Shown: positions 10,916 to 22,439 of the stretch, in pieces
Numbering within the stretch: the stretch's first letter is position 1
How the letters are laid out: each line of letters opens with the position of its first letter
NCBI GenBank assembly: GCA_015680685.1
Contig: MNCI01030517.1
Span: forward strand, 170,619 to 234,618
Direction of reading: 5' to 3'
Length of the DNA: 64,000 nt
Source of the DNA: Gnetum montanum
Taxonomy: Eukaryota > Streptophyta > Gnetopsida > Gnetales > Gnetaceae
The notes under the pieces: model-generated
The model's input: the letters and a program-made list of their open reading frames with translations, nothing else
Databases searched by the model: none
Told to the model about the DNA's origin: nothing
Translations under genes and position numbers: made by a program

Positions 10916-13762
10916 ATCATTTAACAATCAGAAAGAAGGGTTGAAGAAAATGAGGATAAGGGCTGAACCAAAAATCATAAGTATTAACGTGATGTTTGGT
11001 TGTACGATCACCCAGAAGGCCAATTCCCAATCTTGTCACATTACATGAGCATTGGGGAAGAATGTTACATCTAGATTTTGTAGAGAAGTACTGTGCTCAA
11101 CTGTAGTGGCAAAATCCCCAGTCGTGGGGGAGGCCATTGCCAATCTAGCCACACCCTTTGTATCACCTAAAACCAAGTGCTTATTACGTTCAACACCCTA
11201 TTTCTCTAACTAAATCAACATCCTTTACTTTACCTCATCGTTATCACTCTCCTAAGTATCATCCACCCATGTCCTCTGCTATGACATCACCACCTCATGT
11301 TCCTTACACTTCTTCTTACTCTCAATATTCTCATCCTTTATCTCCTTCTAGATTTCCACTAGTTGTACCAGAAGGTTTTTCACTACAACACCAACCAACG
11401 AACATTACTTGTGCTGCTACTATCAACAATAGTGTGAGTCCTCCACAATGTCAGAAGCATCCTTTCTTTAGGCATGGCCGTAGAAAGAGATAGCACGGTC
11501 TTGAAACCACTACATCTTCCAACTTAGCACATGCCCAACATTGTGATGCACCTTCCTCTTTAAACTCAACACCTCCTATTACCTTATCTAGGACACCAAT
11601 TAATACTCCAACAACCATGTGGCCTAATGAATATAACAACGTGAGGAGACATATCGATCCTTACATACCATCCTATGGTCATGGGTGCCATAGTGGGTTC
11701 AGCTTCTTATCACATGACCACATCTTATAATTTTTCCCACTATGTCTACTTTAATTAAGTGTGTGAACCTCGATTTGGGTACGTTCCTACCACTACACCA
11801 AAAGACACCCAATGATTTGGATATGAACGAACCCTAATATTTCCAACATGCATGGATTCTAACTTTCCATTTATTAATTCTCACCATGATCAAAGGTTTA
11901 GTCATGGGGGATACCCCCTATTCTAACAAGTAGAATTAGTAAATGTATTCTCTTTTCTTTGGTTTTACAATTTTTTGTTTTTCAATTTTTTTTTGTTTTC
12001 TAATTTCTTATTTTCCAATATTGTCATTTTATATTTTTGTGGGTAATCTCATCTGTGAATAAAATACTCATGTAACCAGTTAGTTGAGGGGTTGCTATAT
12101 GTTATCGAGTCATAGGTGACTAATTATTTGGACAATGAGTGCACAACATCCACCCATCCATTCTATTAATAAGAGGTTATTGCTCTGGGTATGATGATAT
12201 TCTTGTTATCATGAAAACTTAAAGTAACTTGGTACTCATTATGCCCAAAGCAAAGAGTGACAGACCAAGAGGGAATGACAAAGGTGTGACATTAAGGGGA
12301 CTTGTGGATTCCCTTTAGTGACATCTGTATGTGCTATCATGTAGCTTGGTTCTATTGAGATCCTTGTAGATCTAATGAATAATGGGAGTAAGAGTTGTAA
12401 TAAAGGCACTTAATAAAGGAATTCAATGTTGTTCTGGGGGGTCCCACTAGAAAGACATGCACCCATGCTTGAAGATTGGTGGCTTCTCTAGATCACCTTT
12501 GGGAAAGATCAAGTGCAAAAGTGGCCAAAAGAAGAAAAAGAAAAGAAGAAGAAAGCAAAGAAGGAAAGTAAGAAGTGAAGCACAAAAAAAAGCACAAAAA
12601 AAAACGTGCTGAAAAAAATTCAAATTACTCCTCCCTTGCACAAAATGCTAAGTGATCATACTCCTTGCTGTCATGATGCTCCTATGGTTGTTTATCATTA
12701 GGATGAAATAATACGATGTCATTGATCAAAGGTGTGGACTTAGGTTTGAAAGGCTAATGGTACTTTAATCATGCACAATACTTAGGATTCATTGTGCCCA
12801 AGGTAAGTTACCTCATGTTCCGATCTCTGCAATCCCTTCTACAATTTGTCTCATCTCATGGTCTAGGTACTTCTAACTTGTGTCTTGTGTGGCATAAAAT
12901 TTGTACCTCANTCGAATCTATTCTTTCCTTTGTCATCATTTTAATTGAACATTCCTTAGAACCATTACATGTCCTTTTTCCTCATCCTCATGTCCTTTTT
13001 CCTCATCCTTTTCAAAGAACTTCATTGTATGACTCCACTTCATTATACTTTTGGTGCCTCCATTCCCACTTGCCATTACCCCAGACCTTTTGAATATATC
13101 TCAAATCCTTCAAATTTGGCCCTAAAAACTCGAAAAATCATCAATTCTACTAAGTACCCTATCTTGGTTGGGACGTGATATTGGGTACTTGATACTGGGT
13201 CTGAAATGATATTGGGTATGTGTTATCGTGTACGCAATATTGCATCCATAAAAAGTATCTATAGGGGATCCCCACGCACTACACATGTCATTTTCAATAG
13301 TTGACATGTGGGAAGTTGTTCAAATTTTCTTCCACGATTTTCAGAGCTTTGCTAGTCTAAATTCAACTTTTAATATTTTGCTTTTGACACTCCGATTTCT
13401 TTTCCAATTGAACCTAATTAAACCTAGAGTGTTCAACTTAGTCATGGGGAAGGGGTACTGTACAACTTGCGCATAATTTTTTCAAAATTTACTATTGCTT
13501 GAAGGATATCATAGGGGTAGGTATTATCAGAAATTCATGCCAAAGTAATCTTCTCCCTTCACCCAAGTCGTCTAAGTTATTATATGTGCCACCTAAATAG
13601 ATTAGGTCCAACATTAAACTTTTAGGGTAACTTGAAAAATTTCTAACTCTAGAATCACATTAAGAAAAGAATTAAACATTTATTAAAGGTAATGAGTAAG
13701 GTATATGATAACCACATTTCTTTAAATAACATTACTAAGAATTGGTCCTTGTGTAATTATAG
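10916..13762 (+). other. Gag tail and non-coding spacer of the pol-less element
   Basis: 10980-11500 is decayed gag C-terminal sequence (YDHPEGQFP near 11000; a Pro/Ser/His/Tyr-rich open stretch at 11158-11493). T-rich low complexity follows at 11940-12030 and a purine-rich run at 12520-12610. One unresolved base (N) is at 12911. Another run of palindromes occurs at 13171-13250. Nothing here resembles protease, RT or integrase. Confidence 0.5.
13171..13275 (+). promoter_or_regulatory. Internal GATATTGGGTA palindrome cluster
   Basis: GTGATATTGGGTAC, TTGATACTGGGTC, ATGATATTGGGTAT and GTACGCAATATTGC occur in about 80 bases, followed by CATAAAAAG and TATCTATAGGGG. This is the CpG-decayed form of the LTR promoter palindromes, but it lies inside the element about 500 bases upstream of the second ORF. 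It may be an internal promoter for that ORF, or a fragment of a nested LTR. Confidence 0.4.
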
Positions 13763-16004
13763 ATGGCTCCTAAAAGAGGACAACTAGGAGGACCTTCTCA
13801 AGGTGCAACTAAATGCTTGAGAAGAGGTAGAGGCCAAAGACCTCATGCAAAACATGTAGAGCAAGAGGCACAATCATTCAGCATCCATCAAGAAACTCTT
13901 GTCACTGCATAATTTGACTAAGCAAAAGGTGGAGAGGTCAGGGCGCCAGAACAAGGAAAACACCTCATGTTGTCCCCATAATGTGTTCAAGCCATTCGGG
14001 AAAAGTCCACATCCTCTATAGTAATTGTGGAACTTAATTTTGGGCCTTTTGCCGAATTCACCCCTAAACCAGTCAAGGATCTACTTAAGAGATCTCCACT
14101 ATGGCCTATCCTCTTGGAGAGTGGAGAATGGTATTTGGGTAAAACATATTAGTTTTGGCACAATAAAGAAGAGGGCACCGCCATTGGTATTGGTAGAATT
14201 TATAGATTTTGCCACAAAGGCCATTATGGAAGTTTTGAATCTTCCAAATAGAGGGCCTAAAGTTGCTCATTTGTCTACTCGCTCTGATGCAAATGTAAGA
14301 AAAGTATGGTTAAAAAGGGCATATAGAAAAGAAGATAAGACATATGAAGAATTAACCCTAAAGAGAGAATTTACTTTAAAATTGACACCTATCATATTTT
14401 CCCAATAAAGGGGTTAAACAAAATTTCTACCTATGTGGCAAGAGGAAGTGCAATTTTAATGGGCAAGGTTGATGCTAATTTTCCTCCTATATATTAATAG
14501 AAATATTAAGGTGGTTTGAAGAATAGAAGACAGGAAAGTTCACACTAGCCTTTCCATGTCTAATTAGAAAGATTTGCTGGTGTGCTGGAATTTTGGGGTA
14601 AACTAATGATGTCCTCAAAAAAGCTTAGAATGCTTCATATGTTGAATTACTCAAGCCACTAACACCAAGAAAATATGTTGATGAGAAGTTGGAGCTTGAA
14701 CAAGAACAGACGATTGGGCCCATTGCACCTCAAATGGTAGGGCCTAGCCAGCTTCTGGACATAAGGCCTACCCAATAACAAGAAGCAGGGCCTAGCACAT
14801 AGCCCACAGGCCAACAAGACTAGCAACTGCCACTACTACCACAAGATTACTGACTATTGATGAGACATCTTAGGGCCATCACTGAGATGGTCAGTTGGGG
14901 GAGTAGAGATGAGGCCAATCTCTTCAAGGTGATCGATGATGTTGTACAGCCCACCATATCAATTGATCCTACAAGGGGTGAAGTATTAATCCAATTAAGA
15001 GGAGGGAAATCACACTAGTCACAACAAATCTATGGAAATGCTACATCATTCCAAGTGCAATTAGAAATTGGTGAAGGTGCCACAGTGGTGATTATGCAAC
15101 ACTAGAATGTAGCTAGAGTAGTAGAGGTGGTTACAAACAATACCAAAGAATTGTTTAACATTTTTATTGTGCCACTGGTAGATTTCATAGGAGCACGAGA
15201 TGCTCAAGATTTGGCCAGTACCTCAATGACTCCTGTAGAACATGAGGATGCTTTGGATTACTTGCTACAAATAGGATAAGTTATGACATCCTTGTTTGAC
15301 ATCCCCCAAGATGTCACAATGGCACAATCAAACCTCATTTCCACTAAAGGGAAGTTGATCATGGCTAAGGTTAGGGTCGAACATGCAGAAGATGAGTTGT
15401 AGAGACTCCAAGAAAAGTTCATCGTCCTATAAGTTGAATGGTGGGATTTGTCCCAATTTGTTGCAGCTGATTAGTTAGACTCCTTTAGAACAAAGCAACT
15501 GAATGAATTATTAATGGAGAATAGAAGGGTGGTGATGAAAAAAGAGAAGGTTGATTGGAATGTTTCGAAAGCACAAGCTCAGACGTATGAACATGTTAAA
15601 GCTCTCAAGGCCTTAGAAGAAGAGAATAAACTACTTGCTACCGAAAATCTTCGGTTGATGATAGTTGAAAAATAGAAAAACATTCTCAAAGAAAGTTTCC
15701 AAAAAATTCAAGAACAATTAATAAGAGTCAACTAAGATATAAGTCACTTAGCCAAAGAAAATAGAACCCTCTTAATGGAGGAGGTACACGCCATCCAATA
15801 GAAGATGGCTATTGAAATAAGCATGTGGCAAAATGAGGCTAAGAAGCATGAAAGATTAAAGGAGCACTTCTGCGACCAGGTGGGCATGTACAAGGAAATC
15901 ATTGAGAAGGAACTCCAAATGGCCAAGGCACATATCAACTCCCTTAGTGCTAAAAACATTGATTGGCGAGCCATTCTAGATACTTATGCCCTTGCCCATT
16001 AGGC
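13763..16004 (+). pseudogene. Second ORF of the pol-less element, coiled-coil protein
   Basis: Opens with ATG at 13763 right after a TAATTATAG acceptor-like sequence; the N-terminus is basic (MAPKRGQLGG). A globular part at about 14010-14410 includes PNRGPKVAHLSTRSD and KVWLKRAYRKEDKTYEEL. From 15300 to 16000 there is a long heptad-rich segment (RRVVMKKEKVDW, KALEEENKLLATENLRLM, HINSLSAKNIDWRAIL). It is broken by a dozen or so stops, mostly TAG or TAA where Gln fits. Position before the 3' LTR matches where Athila elements carry an env-like extra ORF, but I see no signal peptide or membrane span, so env is not supported. Function unknown. Confidence 0.55.
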
Positions 16005-16044
16005 AGACTTAAAAAGTTGGCTTGTCATTCTTTGAGATGCCATT

Positions 16045-16485
16045 CTAAATGGGTACACCTTAATCACAAAAATTTAAGTATAACTACGTGGTAACCTAGT
16101 AGCATATTGAGTAGTGCTTTAAGTGATGTTCGCTTGGTCATCCCAGAAGTAGTACATGAAGTCCAAGATGCATATGGATGATTAGGAACAGATGCCCATC
16201 GCACTTGGGCTAGCTTAGATCTTATTTCCTATTGCCCATTAGCTTAATAAGTTATCTCTTATTGTCCTTAGGAGTAGCATAGTAGTAGGGATCATATCAT
16301 ACACCTCACTCTAGACTAAACCATACGTGAAAAAGCAAATACTAGTCTAAGTGGAAAGATAGTGAATTGTAATCAACGTATAACTGTCTAGGTGCCACAA
16401 CTAGTCCATCCATGGAGTGTGATCGGATCATGCGTACATGCTTGTATTCCTATGGTTGAGCATACGAGTACCTTGCTGCTCATCA
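16045..16485 (+). repeat. LTR D (truncated 3' LTR)
   Basis: Aligns with 9003-9442 from TACACCTTAATCAC to CTCATCA. The U3 half with the palindromes and TATA box, and the polypurine tract, are absent: homology begins 40 bases after the second ORF ends. A deletion therefore removed the element's 3' edge and half of the LTR. Confidence 0.8.
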
Positions 16486-17100
16486 GAGTTGAAAGTTGGA
16501 TAGGATTTATTGGAGTCTTGCCATCATTTAGAGTTTTTATTGTAAATTATAATTTCTTGTTAGATAACAAAATATAGGAACAAAAAAAATTTTAGTAGAG
16601 AGTCATTCCAAAAGTCAAGGAAAAATATATCAATGTAGAAAATAATAAATGAAATCTTGAAAGATAGCAGAAGTAGCTTGAGCAAAATTTTCTTACAGCA
16701 ACCAAGCAAGTTATTCATTCATAACAACAAAGTACTTATAAGACTTGGTGTGACGAGGATTATGTGTAGACTAAATAGAACCTTAAGAATGCAAATAAGA
16801 AACACAAACAAAGTTTAGTTAAGCATATAAGATTAGAACCAAGAGGAGAAAATTTACTAGGAAGTGATAAGAATATTTTACTCATACCATTAAAAAGAAG
16901 GCTAGACAATTTTGGCAATGTTTTTATCATCAAGCCTCTTTATCATTTAATTTTTCTTTTCAAGATATATAATCATTTGAAAATAAACTATTTATAGGAA
17001 AAGATGAAAATTCTACTATTAGTGTACACCAAGAACTTCTTCAATTTACTCTTTGAGGAAATCATAGAGGATATTAAAAAGCTAGCATAAAGTAAAGATG
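16486..17100 (+). pseudogene. LINE fragment between endonuclease and RT
   Basis: Continues the LINE interrupted at 8596: VESWIGFIGVLPSFRVFIVNYNF, then a basic linker with QFWQCFYHQASLS (about 16910-16945), similar to the pre-RT linker of plant LINEs, ending FEEIIEDIKKLA at about 17055-17090. Several stops. It is cut at about 17100 by another LTR-like insertion and RT follows at 18573. Confidence 0.4.
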
Positions 17101-18572
17101 TGTTAGAAATAATGTGGATGTATGCCTTCCAACTCCTCCATCTCTATTTCTTTTGATGTTGAATAGAGTAAGATGTAGTGATCGTATTTTTTTTGATGTT
17201 GGTGTGTTTACTTTGATGTATTAGGACTTATAATTATCTTTGTTTAAAGAAAAGGGATCCTAGAAGGTTAGGAATTGAGCAAATTGCTAAAAAGAGAAAG
17301 AAGGAGCCAAGAGCTTCATGTGTGGCTCATTTTCAAAGAGGTAAAATCCTTCACAAAAAAGTATAAATAGGGGGTGAACCCCTTCCCTTGTAACTTGTCT
17401 TTCATTGTTGAGTTGTAGTGAATAGAAGGTCTCCCTTCTTTAAATTCTTGAGTGGTCTTCTGCAAGCTTTATATGCTTGGAAAACTCTCCTAGCTTCTTC
17501 CTTTTTTCTTTCTTGTATTTTTACAAAATGACTCTCACATCGTCAAGAGTAAATCCCCCTTTCATAGGTTCTTTTCTCAAATTCTCACATGATCTTCTCT
17601 CATAGTTTCTCTTATTTTATGCATTTTTACATGTTTCTTGCATGCATATTCAAATTTCATGCTCTCAAGTTTTTGAAGTTAATTACATGTTTCCTCATGT
17701 TTCTAACAATGTATTGAAGAATTTAGAAATGGTTTTATGCTCTAGTTCATGGGATTCACTTCCATTTTAAAAATTCATGCTAAATTTTCTCTTGCTTCAT
17801 GTTCATCTTAAAGGGTTTTAGTTTGTTTCATGTTAATTTAATGTAAAAGCTTGTAAATCTATTTGCATGAGCTTGTTTCAAGCTTCTCTAGCTTATATGA
17901 ATTAATTGTCATGTTTATTTCAAATTTGTAAAAGCATTTGAGGAGATTTGAGGGAGGATTCAAGAGGTTTATATATGTTTTGTGAGTTGAATGTTTTACA
18001 CTTTAAAAGGATTGGACATGTGTTTGATATTTATCTCCTAATTCAAGCTTGCCTTAACATGTTTAGAAACTTTGGAACATATTTCTACTCTTATTTATGA
18101 AGATTGGGCTCTTTATCTTTACATAGATTAGTTTCAAAATTTGTTTCTCTATCATGCTCTATTTTTTGTAGAACCACAATTTCATGATCACTTGTGGTGA
18201 AGATAGAAGCATTTCCAAGTGGCGATGACCTTAACACAACTTGTGGTTGAAACCACAACCTCACCGCAACACATGATGAGTGACCAAAACTCATGACTTA
18301 CTTATGGAACAAAATTTGCAATACAAGAGGTACCACAGAGGCTAAATGGTTCATTACAACCTAACCATGACTCATGGTTGGCTTAGAGTTGATTTTTTCT
18401 CTAGCTTTTAGAGACCATAATTTGTAGGGGCCTCATGGTATTGAGCATGAATTAACCACAACCTGTGGTAAGCTACCGTGACATGTGGTAAAATACCAAA
18501 ACTCATGGAATTACAGCACAACCATCCTATCACTCATGGTTGAACTCATGGTGGCCAAAATCAATGTCAACA
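17101..18572 (+). mobile_element. Probable solo LTR inside the LINE
   Basis: A roughly 1.47-kb block starting TGTTAGAAAT and ending ..GTCAACA separates LINE linker from LINE RT. It has a good TATA box (TATAAATA at 17362-17369) followed by GGGGGTGAACCCC, and no coding potential, as in an LTR. No partner LTR was found in the window. The exact ends are inferred from the break in LINE homology; a clear target duplication was not seen. Confidence 0.4.
18140..18560. repeat. CCACAA / ACTCATGGTTG repeat cluster
   Basis: Within the probable solo LTR the words CCACAA(C), TTGTGG(T) and ACTCATGG(TTG) recur about twenty times in both orientations, often facing each other as short inverted repeats (GGTTGAAACCACAACC near 18245). 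Looks like local amplification of a short imperfect palindrome. Confidence 0.55.
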
Positions 18573-19380
18573 AAGTTGAATTTTCTAATACAAATTGCTT
18601 AAAGGGACCTTATTCTGTTGCTAATCTTTGACAAGCTATAGATTCATATGGTTTATATACAAAATTATTATAGTAAGCAAGACCTACTATGTATAGAGAA
18701 ATTTAGTACATATTAAATTCAATAATGGATCAAGGATTAGATCAACATTGGAGAACTAGTAAAGCTATCTTATTATATGAAAAGGGGGGTAAAAATAATT
18801 TAAAGAATTATCAAAGAATTGTGAAAAATATTTTTGCTAAGGTTTTGAGCACTTTCTTAGAAAAGAGAATCAATTCTTAGGCCGAAGTTAATTAGGTCAA
18901 GTGTCAAGCAAGTTTTAGACAAAATCATTCCACTATTGATCACTTAGTTACATTGCATGGAGTTTGTAAAAAAGCCTAATCAAAAAGTTATTATTTGTTT
19001 GCATAAAATTGAGCTCCCTTCAAAATTGGTTGTAGTAACTCAAAAATTTTATGAGAAAGTAATTATTGAAAATACTATTAAAACTTCAAAGAAAACTTGT
19101 TGAGTTCTAAAGAAAAATTAGAGTTAAAGTAGTTTATCTTCTTTCTCCAACTCTCTTTGGTAGCTTTATTAATGAAATGCAAGAGTGGTTATGCAATATG
19201 CAAGATAGTCATGCTATTAAAACGGGATCCCAATTAGTGAATCTTCTTTTGTATATAGATAATGCTACCTTGATCTCCACTACTACAAAAGGTATGCAAA
19301 ATATATGTTATAACTTCTATTTTCAGTACCCCCTTGGTGCTTTGTTAATTTGTAGAGTCTATCATTCTTTTTCATGAAAA
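18573..19380 (+). pseudogene. LINE reverse transcriptase fragment
   Basis: Non-LTR RT motifs in order: AILLYEKGG and YQRIVKNIFAKVLSTFLEKRI (RT-0/1 region, about 18757-18870), CQASFRQNHSTIDHLVTLHGVC (QxGFR..ST region, about 18903-18970), then PTLFGSFINEMQEWL (about 19150-19195) and LLLYIDNATLISTTTKGMQN (about 19240-19300), the counterpart of the YADD box changed to YIDN. The segment between 18975 and 19140 is compressed and damaged. A catalytic Asp is lost, so the enzyme is dead. Confidence 0.65.
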
Positions 19381-21029
19381 TGTAATATCTATCCAATATA
19401 TCCTATGGGTCTTTGAACGTAATAAAATTTCAATTTTAATTCCAATATTTACCCTTAAGACATATAGTCCAGTTAGAATTTTATCATAAAATATTGCCTA
19501 CTAGGATTGAACCAATCTTACCATTAAGCTAAAACCTCATTGTTTATTCAATTAGGATACAACTCAAAAGATAACCTAGTTGCTTTACAACAAGTTTCAA
19601 TTGAAGAACTAGATAAGCTCATTATTTAACAAGGATTTACAATTAAGATATTACTAATTCAAATCATAACTAATAGGCATTATTAATTCTTCTCAAGTAT
19701 CATGTTGGCTTTCTATCTTGGAATGTACTTTCTTTAGAGTAAATATAACCTTGTGACAATCCATCCACCCCCTTCAACCAAAGAGCTACTAATTAGTTTT
19801 GATGTATTACTTTAAATCAATTAATAGTTGAGTACCAACCATCCATTTTTGTGGAAGTCATATATAAACATTAGCTTTTGCAAAGTATCTATATATCTCA
19901 ATATAATCATCCAGAATTGAACCTCCAACCTATAGGTCACAAATTTTAAGTACACCTTATCAATATTAATATACAAAAGATTTGTGAACTAATCTCAAAT
20001 AACCTACAATAACATCATAAAAAAGTGAATCTATATAATGAAGGACTACAGATTTTATGACATTTTACCACATCAATGAAAAATAACCTACTATTTTAGG
20101 TAAAAGAAAAAAAGGTTTGCACCACTCACCAACCTGTTCCATCACCTTTCTAGAAAAATTGAATAATTTTTTAAAAATCGATGTGAATTTTTTAAATAAT
20201 TCATGAGGTAAAAAAACACAAAATGCTTGATTTTTTTAAAAAATTGCTACCCAAAACAAATAAGAAAGAAAAACTTATTTTATTAATATTTCATTCTTTG
20301 ATACATTATTCTCAGTGATTATTAATAATATTATCAGTTTGTGTAACAAGATTGTATGGCATTGTTGAATGATATTAGTATTCAAAGTGCAGCTTCAATG
20401 TCCAATATGACACCATATTGTTAATTTTCGCATTAAGAATCATTGTGTTGAGGAATTTTGAGGTTCCACTACAACATCATATCACAAGTTGAGGAAGGTG
20501 CCCTAATGCATAGATAAACAGAAATACATGATTTGTCGTGCTTATGTTTTTCATTATTATGTTTGTCTATTTAATTGTGTTTTCTAAGCTATTTTCGACA
20601 TCTACACAATTTGTAAGACTACTAGATAAGAAAGCTCTGAATATTAGATCTCTAAATATTAGAACATTTTGAATTTCGAATTACTTTTCGGTAAGTTGGT
20701 GGAAAATGCACATGCAAAATACATAGATAGAGTTGTAGTAATTACAGGCCCTCTACATGTCTTTCCTTTTTGTTAGTGGTCATAGAAATTCTATAGAATA
20801 TTTCAAAATGTAGATTGCAAAAACTTTGGTTAGTGAACGTAATACATTCATTATTTTGACTTAAATCCTAACATCCATCATTAGACGAAAGGCTAGGTAA
20901 ATATTTCCACCTACAATGAACCAACCAACATGCTTCACTAGATATTGGTTATGTCTCGCTGATTTCTCTCAATAAGTTAAAGATAGGTTGAATTAGACAC
21001 ATAATACAATATGCATTTTTAGTTGTTTT
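19381..21029. other. No gene recognised
   Basis: AT-rich sequence without a recognisable domain. On the minus strand 19503-19535 shows a tRNA-like pair of boxes. The right end lies just downstream of the fossil gene's last exon. Confidence 0.5.
19503..19535 (-). repeat. tRNA-like A/B-box scrap
   Basis: Minus strand reads TTTTAGCTTAATGGTAAGA followed closely by TTGGTTCAATCCT, resembling the A box (TRGCNNAGTGG) and B box (GGTTCGANTCC) of RNA polymerase III promoters but only about ten bases apart. No anticodon arm fits, so it is at most a SINE or tRNA remnant. Confidence 0.25.
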
Positions 21030-21035
21030 TTTATT
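21030..21035 (-). terminator. Poly(A) signal of the fossil gene
   Basis: AATAAA on the minus strand, about 22 bases past the TAA stop at 21057-21059, in the expected position for a plant near-upstream element. Confidence 0.5.
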
Positions 21036-22225
21036 CATTGGAAACCCATGATTAGCTTATTCCACCCAGTCTTCATCTTTTTCATCATCACTAGGCTGCA
21101 TAAACAATCATATTATAACAGTAGACACGAGGTCAGCTACAGAAAACATATGAAAACTTTAAGAAAGAAATTTCACAAATATCTAGAATGTTAAAATTGA
21201 AACTGAAAATTTTAACTGCATCTAAAAGGAAATAGTCATTGATTCTATTAGACAAAAAATAGCCTTAAAATTTTTTATTAAAGAATTTCTCTTTATAAAA
21301 GCATGAACTTGCAAAAAAATCTCTATCGTTTTCAAAGAGCACAATTTTTTTTAATAGTATACTTTTACAGTGTTAAAGCTGTGCAAAACTAGTCACAACA
21401 TGTCAATAAGGCATTGCTCCCCACTTAACTTACACCATGATATCTTGTTTGACCTAATTTTGATTTTTATTTTCACATTCAGAACCAGTAAAAAAGTCAA
21501 ACAATTCAAAATCACAGGTGCTCAAAAGATAACTCTGCCAGTGCCAGTCACAAACCCAAATGAGAAAGGTGGAGTATCATATTGGCATTCAGTTGTACAC
21601 TGCACTTTAATGGTATGTTATCATGCTAATTTACATCCAAATACTGATTTCAATCTTATTTACAAGCAGGTTCTATTTTTACAACTTCACAACAAAAAAA
21701 CAAGCTTTATGTTTTAGAAATTGTGCAAAAAAATGAGGAGAGACTGTTAACTTTTCACAACAAGAAGAATGCTTGCTAATTTCTAAATTTATACCAACAA
21801 AATTACCTCCCATGATGTAGCCATTTCATCTTCCAACTTGAATATCTGTTTGCAAACTGTCGAGTGTAAAAGAAGTGAATGCCAAAACAGCATATGACAA
21901 CAAAAATTGATACGTATAAACTCCCTAAAATATGAAGAGACAAAGAAGCCTTTGTTAAATCTTTATGAAATATACTTATAAACTTCAAGGTGAAATATGT
22001 AATATATATAGAAACTAATGCAAATATGCCACAGTAAAACAACAAGCCTTTAATTTATTTCTAGGATATCCAGATTCTCCTTTTCCAGCATCTACATAAA
22101 TAAAACAAGTTAACTTTCATAAAATTTATATCCACTTCTAAGCTTGAAAAATATCTAAGCTATTTAGAACAAACTGATATATATATATATAAGAATTACT
22201 TAAGGCACTCAATATTTAGAGATAG

Positions 22226-22254
22226 AAGGGGAAGGGGAAGGGGAAGGGGAAGGG
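22226..22254 (+). repeat. (AAGGGG)n microsatellite
   Basis: About five uninterrupted units of a purine-only AAGGG(G) repeat in an intron of the fossil gene. A short (TA)n run lies just upstream near 22178-22190. Confidence 0.9.
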
Positions 22255-22439
22255 TGTTGAACCTAAAACAATTTGACTATACCTCATTGCATGAACACAA
22301 AATTTTTTCGCAAGGATGTATGAATGCTTGAGGCATCTAGATGAATATGGATGTGGACTCATTGATAAACAAAATATACATAAAGTTTTGTTTCCATTTG
22401 CAATAATAACAGATATAAGAATATAATGAAATATTTCTT

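Larger units (their letters stand above)
8597..16485 (+). mobile_element. Pol-less Athila-family LTR element
   Basis: Bounded by LTR C (8597-9442) and a truncated right LTR D (16045-16485). Inside are the primer site, a gag (9562-10915) and a second reading frame with long coiled coils (13763-16004). No protease, RT, RNase H or integrase was recognised between them, so it would have needed pol in trans. Flanks GATTT (8592-8596) and GAGTT (16486-16490) match at four of five positions and are a plausible decayed target duplication. It sits in a LINE whose two halves face each other across it. Confidence 0.7.

Noticed and set aside
13763-16004. Reassigned TAG/TAA codon (Gln) as an explanation for the many in-frame stops
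   Set aside because: The stops occur in retroelements and a fossil gene that also contain frameshifts and other transitions, many CAG/CAA codons remain, and CpG sites are decayed as well. Methylation-driven C-to-T decay in a plant genome explains it.
13763-16004. Calling the second ORF an envelope gene
   Set aside because: No signal peptide, membrane span or cysteine pattern is visible; only position suggests it.
21370-21717. 115-codon plus-strand open frame as a gene or exon
   Set aside because: No motif, poor composition, and it lies in an intron of the minus-strand fossil gene; the plus-strand splice signals are not supported by a second exon.
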